Shown here in pieces: positions 1-12,756 of a DNA stretch of 64,000 nucleotides (position 1 is the stretch's first letter; each line of letters begins with the position of its first letter). The notes under the pieces are model-generated. The model ran no database searches. It saw only the letters and a list, made by a program, of their open reading frames with translations, and had not been told where the DNA came from. A program made the translations under genes and the position numbers. The DNA comes from Hymenochaete sp. R1. Its lineage: Eukaryota > Basidiomycota > Agaricomycetes > Hymenochaetales > Hymenochaetaceae. The stretch is from positions 124,001-188,000 of the forward strand of contig JAFREE010000009.1 in NCBI GenBank assembly GCA_019400425.1, in the 5' to 3' direction.

Positions 1-798
1 TCTGATTTCGTGTTTTCCAACTCCTTCATTGTCGCCGCGAGCTCTGATGGGCGTCACAATAAGGAGAATTCTGCGTCGTGGAAAGAACTTACGATAGATG
101 GCTACTGAGGATGACTTGAAAGATTCTTCTTTACTGGACAGAAAGGGGTCGTAATCTTTCCAATATATAGTTGGGGAAGTCCACGATCGAAGCAAACGGT
201 ACAGATAGCATCTATTAAATAGAAGTTAACATGTCGATATCGGTGCATCAAAGCGAAAGAGTACACTCACTCAGCATACAGCCAAGGAGTACTGTACCAA
301 GTGTCGCATTCTCGATTTCCCAGTTCGACTAGAGCGTCATTGTACGCTTGCACGTCTACACCACCGTCATTTTCAATCTGCCTAGGACATTATTTCAGAT
401 CATTCCGAGAGTCAGTTTGAACAGCACTGACTTTAAGGTGTGATCGCGAGCCATCTCATACTTAAGCTTGCTGACCTTCTCTATAATACGTTTGCCCTCT
501 TCAACACGTTTTTCCCAGTCCAAATCGCCCTCGCTATCTTTCTTCATTGTGAGAGCATGATTGATTTGATGAACCTGATCCACGAGCTTCGTCAGAATGA
601 TGGGCCAGCGATTGGTGACGGTCTCGTAGCTAAACGACCATCTTAGCACCTAGAGTCTAGTGTGAATAAGGACGCTCGAATGCACTGACGAGAATCTGAT
701 TTGGATCTATCTTCAGCTAGAAGGTGATATACAACGTTGTCTTACCCGTTCCTATCGGTAGGGTCATACGGAGGAAAGGGAGGCCTAAATGTGCTCAT
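1..798 (-). CDS. DUF89/ARMT1-type damage-control phosphatase (5' part, runs off the left edge)
   Basis: Five exons can be joined in frame on the minus strand: 746-798, 432-641, 271-381, 93-211 and 1-43. The protein starts MSTFRPPFPPYDPTDRNG and continues with SFSYETVTNRWPIILTKLVD, then YLYRLLRSW and YWKDYDPFLSSKEESF. These fit the N-terminal helical region of the DUF89/ARMT1 family, where an RWP-ILT segment and a WxxYDPF segment recur. Known members are metal-dependent phosphatases that remove damaged or unwanted phosphometabolites in the cytosol, and a carboxyl methyltransferase activity was once proposed. The metal-binding aspartates lie in the C-terminal part, outside this window, so activity cannot be judged. 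Introns are 49-104 nt with normal ends. It is divergent from the helicase gene, separated by about 420 bp. The family call is strong and the exact substrate is unknown. Confidence 0.82.
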
Positions 799-1218
799 CG
801 TCGTACAGAGGCAAGCAGTTGAGACGCGTAGACACGATTTTCGATTCCGAACGAACAGGACTTGCCTAAAACAGACGATATGTTATTACGTAACACATGA
901 TTATATAACGTGAGTTTACGCTCATTTTTGGTACCGGTGATCGTTTTTCTCATGCCGGCGCTCTTGGTCGTCTTCAATTTCTGGCCGAGACCCATACCAC
1001 CTTTTCTCTGGACCAATAAGGCCATAGCTATGCATATCAACGGGTTATAAACATCTAATGCTCATACAAACACTATGAAAAAGATACAAGTCGAGTGGAA
1101 CTGACTTGCCTGTGCTATACAACTACGAGGAGCACAGCAACTACGATTACAGCGTACAGAAGAATGAGCGCCCCTGACAAAATAGAAACCCCCTCTTACG
1201 AGCCTACCTATATCTTCA
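799..1218. other. Divergent intergenic region
   Basis: About 420 bp lie between two genes read away from each other, so both promoters should be here. I see no clear TATA box. A short minus-strand frame (about 795-1040) encodes a basic, Gly/Lys-rich stretch, but nothing supports it as a gene. An ATG at 1164 opens a 20-codon frame ending just after the helicase start and could be an upstream ORF or part of an unrecognised first exon. Confidence 0.4.
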
Positions 1219-4200
1219 ATGCCTAGATGTGTTAATCTCTCGCAAAATTTGGTCAAAGGACCTAGTTTGCCAAGGTCATTCGAAGCGACCATTTTTAGAA
1301 GCCTAAACAACTTTTCAGAATCAGCCACGAAGGCCTTCGATAGTACACGCGATACTCGACGATACTTAGCGATCTCCTTGCTTCTCAGAGACAAGGACGC
1401 TGCGTTGGAGGCCTTCGCAATCGCCGCGGACGACCGCATCTTCGTTTGCTGCCCTCGACCTTCCAAAACACACACGAAATCGTCAGAGTCAAGCTCTTCA
1501 ATAACAACTCACTCGAAAACAGGCCACTTCAACACGTTGCTCGGACATGACGTAATGCTCGTAGGTTATGGGATGGCGCAGATTGCGCTGCACCTCAGAC
1601 GTACCCTCAAGCGTAATGTCAGAGGTTTGGAGGTTCAGGACATTTCGACTGCGCCTAGGGGGAGAAATGCCGGGAGCTTCTTACCATCGGAACTGGCAAA
1701 AGAGCTGCTCGACCCGGAAGCGCGTGAAACCGACGTCGACGGCTTATGGCATAGAGCTCCGTCGGAACTGGAGGACGATATCAAGAGAATCAACGATCTT
1801 TGCCTTCGCGCTTGGTTGACTATGAAGTAGGTGTTCTAACCGCGCCAACGGATAAGGATTGCGAAAACTGATTTGTGTCAATTACTTGAACCAAGGATGG
1901 CCGAGAAAGCTGGCTTCTACTCACTTGAGAGATGCGCACCAGTCAAAACTTCGGTGCTACCACCGGAAGTACGTGCCTCCGTTCAGTTTTCAAAGAGAAA
2001 AAATTTGCTAATCCTATACAGGCTTATAAATTGGTTCAAAAGATGCTTTTGGAACTGGAGTTGGCAAAGAATTCTGCTCCAAGATTAGTCGAAAACGAGT
2101 TCAGTGAAGTGATTCGCGAGGCAAGCGGACACTACTTGATCACCAACGAGCGTTTCAGAAACAAACTTCGGACAAGTAAGGCGGTGAGTCTCTCATAGCT
2201 ACCTGCTTTCCAGTTACTTATGCCATCTGAGCTAGTTGAAGGTGATTTTAGTAGACGATCAACACCAGTGGCATTACGGTCGCGTCATAGCCATGAAAGG
2301 ACGTCGTTCTCGTGTGAGTTTAGAGAGCGACACCGAACTTAAACGTCCAATCAAATCCATATACGTGCAAGGGCTGGATGAGTTAAAGGCTGCAGAGTTC
2401 GAACGCGAACGCTTCATTTGCAAGCTTTTGCAAGGTAAGCGGGATATCCGCGATCCTGGTTATGAGTTGTTCCAGCAGTTCTACATCCCGTCGATGACAC
2501 ACGGCTCGGAGAGGTATACCGTAGGAAGTCAAGGCGTTCTGAGCTACGCGGACTTGAGCTTTCCTCGCCAAATCAACGAGTCCCAGAAAATGGCTATAGG
2601 GGCATTTGTAACTTCCACTGACCCGTTCGTTGTCGTTCAAGGTACTTCAAGTGTCATTGTTATTGGTCGTAGTTGCTAACCCTAATGACGCTAGGTCCCC
2701 CTGGAACGGGGAAGACTTCGACAATTTCAATTGCCGTTCATAATATGTTGCAGTCGAGAAGCTCGGTATGGGTTGTCGCAACGTCCAACATCGCCGTAAA
2801 GAACGTTGCCGATCGGCTTATGAAAGATGGTGTCCCTTTCAAACTGCTCGTGTCAGGAGATTTCTACGAGGGTTGGTAAGTGCTCGAGTAATTCTACCAA
2901 AGGGCTCGAAAGCAATTTATTTACGCATCCAAACCTGCAGGAATGAATATATATATGAAGGCCCTCTGAAGTCTTTTCTCATACTAACGAGCGAGCTACC
3001 TTCCAACCCTCGAGACGTTGAAGCTCTTTTTGAGAACATCTCCTGCGTCTTGTGCACATTGGGGACGATATTGAGCCCCACGCTTGAGCATAAACGAATC
3101 TTCACCCTTGTTCCGCCCATTCATGTCATCGTTGATGAAGCATCACAAATAGACGTTTTTGATTACTTGGTAAGTGCATCTTCCATTATCCTTTTGTGAA
3201 AGCCAACTCATAGTATTTCGCAGCCTTTCTTTGTCAGGTTCAAGCGTCTTCGAAAGATGTGCTTTGTGGGCGACCCAAATCAACGTGAGTACCTGCTCAT
3301 GCGTTAAAGGATTTTTATAATGAACATAATTATTGGATTCAAGTGCCTAATCATAACCAACATGTTGTCCCTACCATTCAAACCGTATTCGATCTAGCTC
3401 ATCTTCAAGTTGGATCTCTATTTCTCAATACGCAATGTATGTCTTGGTTCTTTTTTCACACGAAGTCAAGTTACATATCATTTGTTCAGATCGTCTCCCT
3501 TCACCGCTTGGCGATTTCATATCTACTGCAGTATACCATGACAGACTCCGCTCAGAGTATACATTTGATTCGCCTTCTTGTTTGGTGTTCATCGACGTCC
3601 ATAAAAGCCAAGAGCTGGCTTCTGGTACGAGCTTTCGAGTGAGTTTGAGAACTGAAGTCGCATGAATAGCTTCTAACATTGAAAAAGAATTGCGAAGAAG
3701 CCACGACTGTGAAAATCCTTGTAAAGGAATACTATCGCGATCTTGATTACACCATCCTGACGCCCTACGATGCTCAGAGGAAGCAGGTTCAAGATTCCCT
3801 TAGACAAGAGGGCCTGCGTTGGGACAATGTCCACAGCGTCGACGCATTCCAAGGTTTTTTTATTTACATATTTTATAAAAGTCCAGATAATGACTTACTG
3901 CAGGAAACGAGTCGGACTACATCATAGCGTCAGTCACTAGATCCACTGTGCCTGGTTTCCTAGCGTCCATAAACAGAGTCAACGTGCTCTTAACTCGCTG
4001 CAAGAAAGGCATGGTTCTCGTCACCAGTCGGGCGTTCATGGACCAATACCAGGTGGAGCGGACTCTCCTTGGGCAGCTTCGACGCCATTGGGAAAACAAC
4101 TATGGGGCCGAAAACACCTGGAGGGATGAAGGTGACATTGGATTGGGAACTATCGATTTGCCTGGAGTTCACTGTAATAAGCCTCGTTGGCTGGTGGAGA

Positions 4201-4715
4201 AACCAAAACGCTACGCTCAAGAACTTCTGAGACCCAATCCGCAGCGACAAATTGAAATCCGATCTTCCACTGCCGCTTCCTTGTTCAGAGAAATGGCAAA
4301 GGCAACGATCGCCACGACTGCTGTCAGCTCATTCCCTCCCACACTCGATCCTCGTAAAGAAATTCAGGAACTCGACAAACAAAGAAGTCGACAGAAAAAT
4401 AAAAGTCCTTCATCCCGAGCTCCGAGCGCGAGAGAGCGATCACCAGAGCGAAGACGTGGCATGGTAGAAGGTTGGCGGTATACTGTGCCTGTATCACAAC
4501 CCCCACCTTCCCATGCCTCCCTACTCGAAGATCAAGAAATGGGTCCAGAAAGCTACGTTGGATCGACTTCAGAGAGCGACTCACGCTTCGACTCGAGAGC
4601 GACCTCGAGCGATGCTTTCTTGAGAGAGATCGCGCAAGTACCTATTCCAGCTCTGCCAGAGGATTTTGAGGTAAAGACCGAGGCAAACTGGGAGAACCTC
4701 CTACCCATGGAGTAA
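1219..4715 (+). CDS. UPF1-like superfamily 1 helicase with extra N-terminal domain
   Basis: A multi-exon gene for an SF1B RNA/DNA helicase. The core motifs appear in order: Walker A GPPGTGKT near 2698, motif Ia WVVATSNIAV, Walker B with IVDEASQ near 3130, motif III CFVGDPNQ near 3265, motif IV/V LTPYDAQR and VDAFQG near 3760-3855, and motif VI INRVNVLLTRCK near 3970. These are the UPF1/SMUBP2/SEN1-type signatures, so ATP-driven 5'-3' unwinding is expected. The first 200 residues contain HDVMLVGYGMAQIALHL, which weakly resembles the middle motif of RNase D-type 3'-5' exonucleases; I do not see a full DEDD set. The C-terminal 200 residues are Ser/Arg-rich and probably disordered. Introns such as 1830-1898 and after 1965 restore frame. 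The start is provisional because an upstream exon is possible. Role in RNA decay or repair is inference. Confidence 0.8.
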
Positions 4716-6127
4716 ATGAGGTTAGTACGGTGGGGGACGGATTAGCATTCGTGACTGTGCCTGATAAGCAAATATTCAGTGTGTTTGATCGGAGGCCGCG
4801 AGGGCTGCGGTGCGGTAATGATTGTTTCAGATGAAAAGACACGACGCTGTTTTCGATGTGGTGTCCAATAATAATTGCTTTTCTCTAGTAGACAACCTGC
4901 CATACAAATTTACTGTAACGAATGTATTCCGAATGTGCGACTACGACGAGATAATTGGTAGTGCGCTGTATAATGTCTCCAAATTCGCGATTGTTAATTA
5001 GTGCCGAGGAAGAAGACGCATCCAGCTTACATTTCAAGCGGCTAGTCAAAGGAGAACCTATGATTGGTAGTAAAGCTCCCATGTCCATGGTTGCAAGGCG
5101 AGCGTTCAAGTAAAATTTATAAAAGTACTTGTGGCTAGACTCGAGTAAAAATACGTCTTCCCCTTGTCTTGGAAGGCCATCCGCTGGGCCAATTTAATTG
5201 AGACGAGAATGGACAGACAGGCACCATCTTCGACCTGTGATGAACACGAAAATACGCAAAGTGGTAAGATATGCCGGCACATGCAGTACCAGTACTGGGA
5301 CACCTTGGACAAAATGCGTCGAAGCCTGTAACGATGGAAAACTCATAAAATAATGTTGAATACTTCTCTGAATGTAGAGTACTTATTTTTTTTTTCAAAT
5401 ATGCAGTAAGCGAGAGTAGCGGGCTCGGATGTTGTCTCACGTGGTAGAAGGACTTGTGCATCTCTCCCTTCTTCCATCATCTTGTGATCCGCTTCCCTTC
5501 TTCGCCACATTTCGCCAAAATGCATCCATCAATTCTGGAAAGGGTAGCCAATGTCCGTCCAAACGGTCGAGGCTCACGCTGTTTTTGAACACGTCGCCAA
5601 TGTCTCGAAAAGTCCACGCCTGACCGGATTGTGGGTTCTTTTGGAGCCGGAATCTTGCCCCTTTCCCAGACTGACGTGGGACAGGAAACACCGTCCAGCT
5701 CAACAATAGCCGGTCGAATGAGAAGCACCGAAAGGTTCTTGGAACGTGTTTTCTTGCGTCTCTGCATCTTGCGTTTACACCACGACAGCCTTCTTGGGTC
5801 GAAGTTCTGCCTCTCGAGGAACTCTAGTGAGTTGTGGAACGCCCCCACTTGAAGAAACCCTCAAAAGATATTGTATTTTTCCACTAGGTTTCCTGTCCAA
5901 AAGCTGCAGGTCAAAGAGCAGGAAGCCTGATTGACAACTCAGTCGGGTGGCAGTCAGCAGCAGTCGAACGACAGGTCCAGGCTATGTGCGCATGAGCTTT
6001 TGGACGTATCGCACATGAAAGCTGACATTCAATTAATAGCGAAACGTCGACCAACCGTTTTTAAAGCTACAGTACTCTGCAACTCTCGATACTTTCCCCC
6101 CCTTGCCTGCGTAGCTGGTCTCAGACA
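4716..6127. other. Intergenic region with an unassigned minus-strand coding-like patch
   Basis: About 1.4 kb without a gene I can close. On the minus strand, 5477-5848 and 5437-5706 give two overlapping frames that each look partly protein-like, for example WTFRDIGDVFKNSV and RLDGHWLPFPELMDAFW in the second. The switch between them has no intron of normal length, so this may be a broken gene or a gene whose exon structure I could not solve. The rest shows no recognisable feature. Confidence 0.3.
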
Positions 6128-8644
6128 ATGTCGGCTGACCCTCGCGAAGCGTATCGACAACCCAGAGATCCAAACAATTCAACCAAAGAGAAAATGGAAG
6201 AAACGTGAGCGGTAGTCATAGTCTTTTAGCTTAATCTCTCTCTACTTCTATTCTTTTGCTCTGGATATATTTTTTAACCCCCATGGCCACTCTCCTAGGG
6301 ACCGACCACCCACTTCGTTCAAGGCAGGTGTATTGAAACGCATATCAACGCGTCTTGTTGCTACGCGATCAACACCTATCCTTCGTCCTTCGCGATCAAA
6401 TACTGCGCCAAACCCAAAGAACCACGAACCACATCCGGAAGAAACACTCAATGCACGGGCACGGTTCTCCGTATTTATGGAAAAAGAGTCTCGTAAAAGG
6501 GATGAGAAGAAGGAGGAAAAGGCTCGAGAGTATCAAAAGGCTACCGACGCCAGAAGAGCAGCAGCCTTGCAGGCTCGTGGTCTATTGCCTGCGAGCCGGC
6601 GATACTCCGAGGCGCTCCCAGATTCTTTTGATCTTACCTATCTTGAAGAATCTGTGCCTCCTGTGCCCCCAAAGCCAGGCGCGAGTACGATTAGAAGCCA
6701 CGATGGTAATGACGGTGCACTCAGCGATGCTGAAACTTTGGTTCGAGAATGGAGGGAACGGAACGTAGCCGCATGCATGAGCGCGAGGGACGAACCAGAC
6801 CAACCCCAAGGAACTCTCAGACCAAATCGAGAGATGGATCCCATCTGTTCATCGAAAGAAAGCGACGGAAAGGAGCCTACGTTAGCCGGTGCCGAGCGAC
6901 ATGACTCTGCTGTTGAGGACGTCGCCAATGTGGATGAATGTTCTACTCGTTCACTCCCACCGCCTCCTCGGTTACCAGTCACAGGTCCTGAACGAAAAAA
7001 GACGAGGAACACGACTGGAAGTGGTGATATAGAACAAAAACTTGCCCTTGGCGCGTGGCGGTTTCCCTCTTCCATGAAGAAAAATATCACTGCGAACAAT
7101 GATGCATTAGTATCGAAGCCTCTGGCGATAAACGCAAACTCCGAGTCTTTCGCACTATCAGCATCTGATGAATCTACTTTGAAACTGTCGAGGAGTCCCG
7201 CAACAAATGACAGCCCCGGCAAAGTCCTTCTGGAGAAGCATTTGTCGAGACTCGTTTCTTCGGAGACAAATCGTACAAATCTCAAGGGCGACGATGTCAC
7301 TGCTTCTGTTCAACCAACCCTAACTGTGGCCACACCCATCGTAGAGCGCAACCACCCTATTGTTACAAATGCAAAGTCGCTAGCTGTCCCCTCTGGATTA
7401 ACTTTTCCGACATCCACAAAGAATCGAAATACCACAAAAGGTATCGCCGTTTCGACGACATCAGCGTCTGCTTCCGGCGCATCTTCTTCAGCAGTACCGT
7501 CTCTATCACCTACGATTTCGATCAGGACCTCGGCGAGCTCTGGCTGCCACGCACCGCGCACCCCAAGTGCATCGAGTCATGAATATGATACCGCGAAGAT
7601 ACTGAATGCGCCAATGGAGAGCGAAGAGGATAAATCGCTGACCGTTGGCAATTTAGTTTCGGAAGCCGGCGTAATAAAATCCTCACCAGCAAAGAGATTC
7701 AGTGCTGCTGCTGGACTCGCAAACGTGGACGAGAACGATGTATTAGGTTCTTTGCCTACCTCTATGCAACGGCACACTTCGCAAGTTCAAGCACTAAGTG
7801 ACCAGGCGCCTGTAAACGTAGACTCTGACAAAAAAGGGGCATTTTTCAGACGTCGTCGCAATACTGACACAGAACCTGTAAGTACCAGGTTTGCCTTCTC
7901 ATTTCCTTCCTTCAGATTTTGCGACTCTTCGGGTTTCTTTTCCACACCGTTATGGTTTACCACATACATCCACATGGTCTTCTTCTGTGTTTGATGAATC
8001 TCACGTAACTTACTGACTTTATCGTTTTTCGCTCTGCTCGATTGCCATCGGATTTTGATTTTTCCGGCTTTGACGGATTCATTCACGACGTATTCCCGCA
8101 CGCAAAAAATGGTTCCTCCACCGTTTCCTATGGCGATCGCCGATTGTGTCTCCGACCTTCTATCAATTCATATTAGACACATAAGCCGACATCGACGGGC
8201 GTAGACAAAAAAGACATCAGGCTAACGGCTCAATCTGAAAAAAGGAATACTCCTATTCAAAGTGGATTGAAGTCCGGCGTCTCAGGTGAACAAAGTCTCA
8301 GCGATGGTACGAATATGAGCGCTTTTACTAACGCCGCCTCAGCAATCGCCGTCCCGAACCTGTCATCTCCTCGCAAGAAACTATCATTTCCGAAACTTCG
8401 GGCTTCTTCCTTACCACTTTCCAGACACCGCTCCCCATCCGCGTCACCAACATCGTCGAAAACTACCAGCCTCTCTACATGCCCGTCTCCATACTCGGGG
8501 GCGCCCATCCGAACAACTGGGGTCGGCCTTCGTCCACAGCCACTTAGTCCGCGAATGCATACACGGGGAAGTATTTTGTTCGAGGCACATGCTATCGAAG
8601 ATGACGAATCACGCCGTCTCAGCGAGCTTGCTTTCCTAGATTGA
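6128..8644 (+). CDS. Hypothetical Ser/Pro-rich, probably disordered protein
   Basis: I do not recognise the family. The ATG at 6128 opens a 77-nt first exon (MSADPREAYRQPRDP...), an intron at 6205-6298 restores frame into a 1.58-kb exon, and a third exon runs from about 8177 or 8186 to the stop at 8644. The second intron, about 300 nt, is long for this window and may hide a small exon. The protein has a charged helix-prone stretch near the start (ESRKRDEKKEEKAREYQK), a PPVPPKPG segment of the SH3-ligand type near residue 145, and long Ser/Thr/Ala-rich runs. This suggests a scaffold or regulatory protein with little folded structure. The whole length stays open across 500 codons, so coding status is well supported while function is not. 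Confidence 0.68.
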
Positions 8645-10536
8645 TGAATCCAAGTTGTGAAGTTTCGGACAATGTCCCTGTCGTTGCAGAAGCTGTCGCT
8701 GTGTTTGTTTCTCATATATGTCCCTGTTGTACGTTACTCTTTTGATATATGACTTGTGTGTCCATCGGAGAATGGTTGTCTTGACTCATTAGGTCCCCGA
8801 CCGTGACTGTATATGACTTGCGGCTAGGGATAGCCACCGCACGTTTTTGATCGGCGTCATGTTTCAGGGAGGAGCTGCGGGTCACGAGCAATCGCTTTTT
8901 CTAAAGGTTCGTCTGATATTCGAGTCGTGACTCCGAAGCCTTAAGCAGATTTTATGGTTCGCTGGATCTTGGTCTAGCGCTCTCCGATTGATGCACGGGT
9001 TGAGAAACTGGGTCAATGTGTTCGTCACTTAGTTATCAATTGGTTATGCGGAGATGCTGTGGACCCACACATTCTGATAAATAACTTTTGCTCCTGCAAA
9101 GTAATGGCCGCACTTGAATTTCGAAAAGGAGTTGCGTATCTGATCCGCTGAGAAATGTTCTTTGGAAACACTCTAGTAAGAGTTTGGCACACATGGGGAG
9201 TCGGCGCGTTAAAAGGATAAGACAATGCAAACAAATTCTCTGTTGTACAAAGGCTCTTCGAGGATGGCTATAGCGTAATTAATCCTGGACAGCTTATGGC
9301 GATACTCTCTAGACGATGCTCTCGGACGGCATTCAGAGAGAAATCGAGTGTCTTGGGAAAAGTTGATGTCATGTTCACCAAAAATAGTGATTCTTATTAA
9401 GAGACTGGAGCCGAATGCTCCTTTTCTATTCGATCTGCGTATAGGCATAGTCTAGCCTTCGAAAATCACCTTACGACTCGGTGCTAGAGTGTGCTTTCTT
9501 ATTCAAATAACTTCGGAATTCGGATTTTGTAGGAGATCTATTTTCACTCGACTCGAACTCAACGAGTCAGAAAAAGGGGGATGTCTCAAGTTTCGTGCAG
9601 CTATCTACACGGCCACTCGGAATGAAAAGGACGCTTCATTGACTCGGACACACTTTTGATTCATGAATGAATCTCGGTGTTGTCTGAGAGTGCTTCAGTG
9701 TTTTGAGTAAAATTCTGTTGGTTTCAGTAACGACCCTTCCGCAGCCCTTGAACAGTCTTCTTGCTACGTTCCGAATGCTCAAGCTAAACAGTGGCAGTGT
9801 CCAGCCAAAGACAAGCAAACCGAGAAACACGCGCCTACGTCACGTGTCACTTATCTTACTTAGCAACTATCTTTTGCCTGCGAAACAACCAACCTTCCGC
9901 GCTCACACAGAGCAACCTTGCCCGTTTCTTCGTACATTTCGCACACATTTTAAAACATATGTGCTATTACAGGACTAACATCATTTGGGCTCTGCAATTT
10001 CTCCGTCTCTGGTCGCATGAATCCGTCATACTTGACGTCAAGCAAAGCAAAAGAAGCAGACAGTGGGTTGGCGGTGTGGGACTCAATCACTAGTCCCGAG
10101 TCGGCCACCAAACGTATATGGGCAATGCCTGTATTGAGCTTTTAAAAATCAATACTCTCTAGGACACTGCATAACTCGTCTCTGTCGAAATCAGGCTTTT
10201 GCGCTCGTCGGGACTCCTTTTGTCAAGATTGCGATGGATGCCCGCGCCACTCTTGCCACCTCGAACTCGACATGAAATGGGATAGGTATTTGAATACTTT
10301 TGCTATGCTTAATGGATAGTCGTATTGATCGCAGTGGCCCTACGTTGGGAGAGAGGTGAGCATCCGGCCCTTTCACTCACGGTAAGTATTTTTCCCTTAA
10401 CATTCCGTTTCAGCATTGAAGACCAATTTCAAGATTGAATGCCGGAAATTTTCCTTTATAATAAAGGCATGAATGCTCCTGAACTTTCAACAACATCTCC
10501 AAAGCCAAGAACATCTCTCTACTTTCATTGCAGACT
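8645..10536. other. Long intergenic region, no gene seen
   Basis: Nearly 1.9 kb with only short open frames on both strands (for example 9703-9978 plus and 9209-9448 minus), none with recognisable motifs or convincing splice partners. The last 200 bp before the next start should hold its promoter. Confidence 0.5.
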
Positions 10537-12756
10537 ATGAACTCAGATAAATCGAAGCCTTCAACCCTCAAGAAGGGCCAAGCTTGCACATGCTGCAGGT
10601 AGGGCTCCGCCCTCTTCTAAGGAAACGTTTAAACTAACTTTTCACTCGTCTTATAGGCGTAGAAAGACAGCACGTATACTATACTAGCGGTGGTATGCAC
10701 TTACTAATTTCTTCTTAGCGATGTGACGGCATGCGGCCGATCTGCACTCAATGTGCTACGAATGGTCGCGAGCTTGACTGCGAATATGCAGATGGGTTCG
10801 CTCCAACTCGCACGGAGATCCTTCAAAACTACTTGGAAAGGCTCAACATACATGCGGATACTCTCGAAAGGAAACACGCTGAGCGAGGTACTACCTTTTG
10901 TGTACTTTTTGTTTTGTTTTGAAGATCTGGGTTCACTCTACCATTTGAAAAAAAATAGGAATGAGAAGGTCGGCTCGTCATCCACCTATAAACATTCAGC
11001 CCACGCATCATTGGTGGCAATCCGAGGTGCCCCATCCACAAATAGCGAAAGCATTGTACGTCTTTTTTCCAATAAATGATACACATCGACTTTCTAATCT
11101 ACAATAATGAACCACGCCTTCCGCCACAGGCTTGATTCTTTCTCTTATCATAATCAGCAAATAGGATGGGCAATGCACGTCCCCAATTTCTTGGCAGCTT
11201 TGAAATACCCTCGTGGAAGTCCCAATTATCCACATTTAGCTCTTATTGATGCGGTTTTTCTATGGGGCGCTCATTTCTCTCAGGGCTTCAATACGCCTGA
11301 AGCTGAAAGAGCAATTTTAACGAGGGCCTCAAGCCGACTTCAAGCTCAGGATTTGCCTTCATTGTCTCTTCAGCACGGTCTGCAGGGTAAGCAGTAAATG
11401 ATGTTTATGCCAATTATTTGTTGAACTAACATGGTGAGCGCGACAGCTATCCAAGCCGAAATTCTTCTTGCTGTGTTTCTTTTTTCCATGGGAGGAGGAA
11501 CACTTGAGACAGACTATCGAGTGAACTCGGCGGTGAGATTGGCTCTTGGTTACGGGATGAACCGCATCAGAGCCCGGAATCCTGAGGACCCTTCGGAAGG
11601 AGAACGCATCGCAATTTTTTGGAAAGTGTTTTGTCTTGACAGATTGTGGGCCATCGCCAACGGTAAACCCGCAACAATGCGAGTAAGGGGTGAATCAAGT
11701 GTAATAATCACCACTCCATGGCCTTTGTCTCCAGAGGAATATTCGCAGGTGATTTCGTTTCAACCCTGAATGATATGAGTATCATCTAACTTCGATTCAA
11801 AGGGTATCCCTCATGGAGGTGGAACGGACCAACAAGTCTTAAAGACTTTCGTCGGAGAAGAAGGCGGTCATTCTTCATCTGGGTTCAGTCATCAAGCCCT
11901 GGAAGTCAAATCCGCGTTCCTTTGCGAATACGCTTCTCATTTCGCGGCACGAACGACCTCAGGTGAGTTTTTTCTCAACGGAGGTCCAGCAAACCCTTAA
12001 TTATTCGTATAGATGATGAAATTCGACACCTGGACTCTACTATATTCAGATATGTGTCCTCGCTTGCCCCATTGGATGGAACCGCCCCCGGTCAGGGTTC
12101 ACAGCGCTCGTACTTCCTCAGTATCCACGCGGTGGCATACCTGGCTTTTATACGCCTGCATGAGCGTAACGCACCGACCGACATGGGCGCATATTCCCGT
12201 TGTGTGCAAGCTGCACGCTATATTGCGATGCTACCTCGTCAATTCGCATCTGATGAGATAATGGAACTGAATCCATTCGCTTTGGTAAGCCATCATACCT
12301 AATCTTATCGTTCTTTCCGAATTCCACATACCCCATCTCCGTATCCCATGCCCTTTTCCCTAAATAAGCGCCTTCTGTCTTCAATTTGTATTAATTCTAA
12401 TTAAACTCGCAAACCCCTTTTGCCCTGGCGCTGACGATCCTGCCTCGATTTCGAACGTGGCTCGACGCCAACCTTCCGCAATCAAGCCCTGCTTCGTGAT
12501 CTCATCGAAGATACTCATGCAAGAAATCTCACGTGTTCGACAACTACAGCCTGGTTCCCAAGATTTTACACCACCAGATCTTCTCACAGACGAGTTAAAT
12601 CGAATTATGACTTGTTTAAGGATGCTGATACACGTGTATCCAACTATTGGTAAGTACCCTTTGCCACTTTACATTCCATTTCCTTCTAATATTTTTTCTC
12701 GTCCAGACTCTCAACTGTCCGCTCTTAATGATAAGCGCGCAAGCATGCACATTTAG
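10537..12756 (+). CDS. Zn(II)2Cys6 transcription factor with fungal middle-homology domain
   Basis: The N-terminus carries a complete zinc cluster, CTCCRRRKTRCDGMRPICTQC plus ATNGRELDC, with the C-x2-C-x6-C-x6-C-x2-C-x6-C spacing of Gal4-type regulators. It is assembled from three exons: 10537-10598, a 13-nt exon 10657-10669, and one starting at 10719. The intron after the tiny exon begins GC rather than GT. A fungal-specific regulatory domain follows, with pieces such as AIQAEILLAVFLFSMGGG, RLALGYGMNRIRARNP and IFWKVFCLDRLWAIANGKP, typical of Fungal_trans/MHR regions. The last intron (57 nt, 12652-12708) has no stop in frame and could be retained. The product should be a nuclear DNA-binding regulator of a metabolic pathway. 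The target genes cannot be told from sequence. The 3' neighbour is convergent. Confidence 0.83.
10670..10718 (+). other. GC-AG intron following a 13-nt exon
   Basis: The intron starts GCACGT, ends TTCTTAG, and contains a TTACTAAT branch-like site. Only this choice joins the zinc-cluster frame (...RRRKT|RCDG...). The GT four bases downstream would put a stop directly after the junction. Confidence 0.7.

Noticed and set aside
795..1040. Basic minus-strand frame with QRKGGMGLGQKLK
   Set aside because: Looks slightly ribosomal-protein-like but is short, lies in a divergent promoter region and has no continuation.
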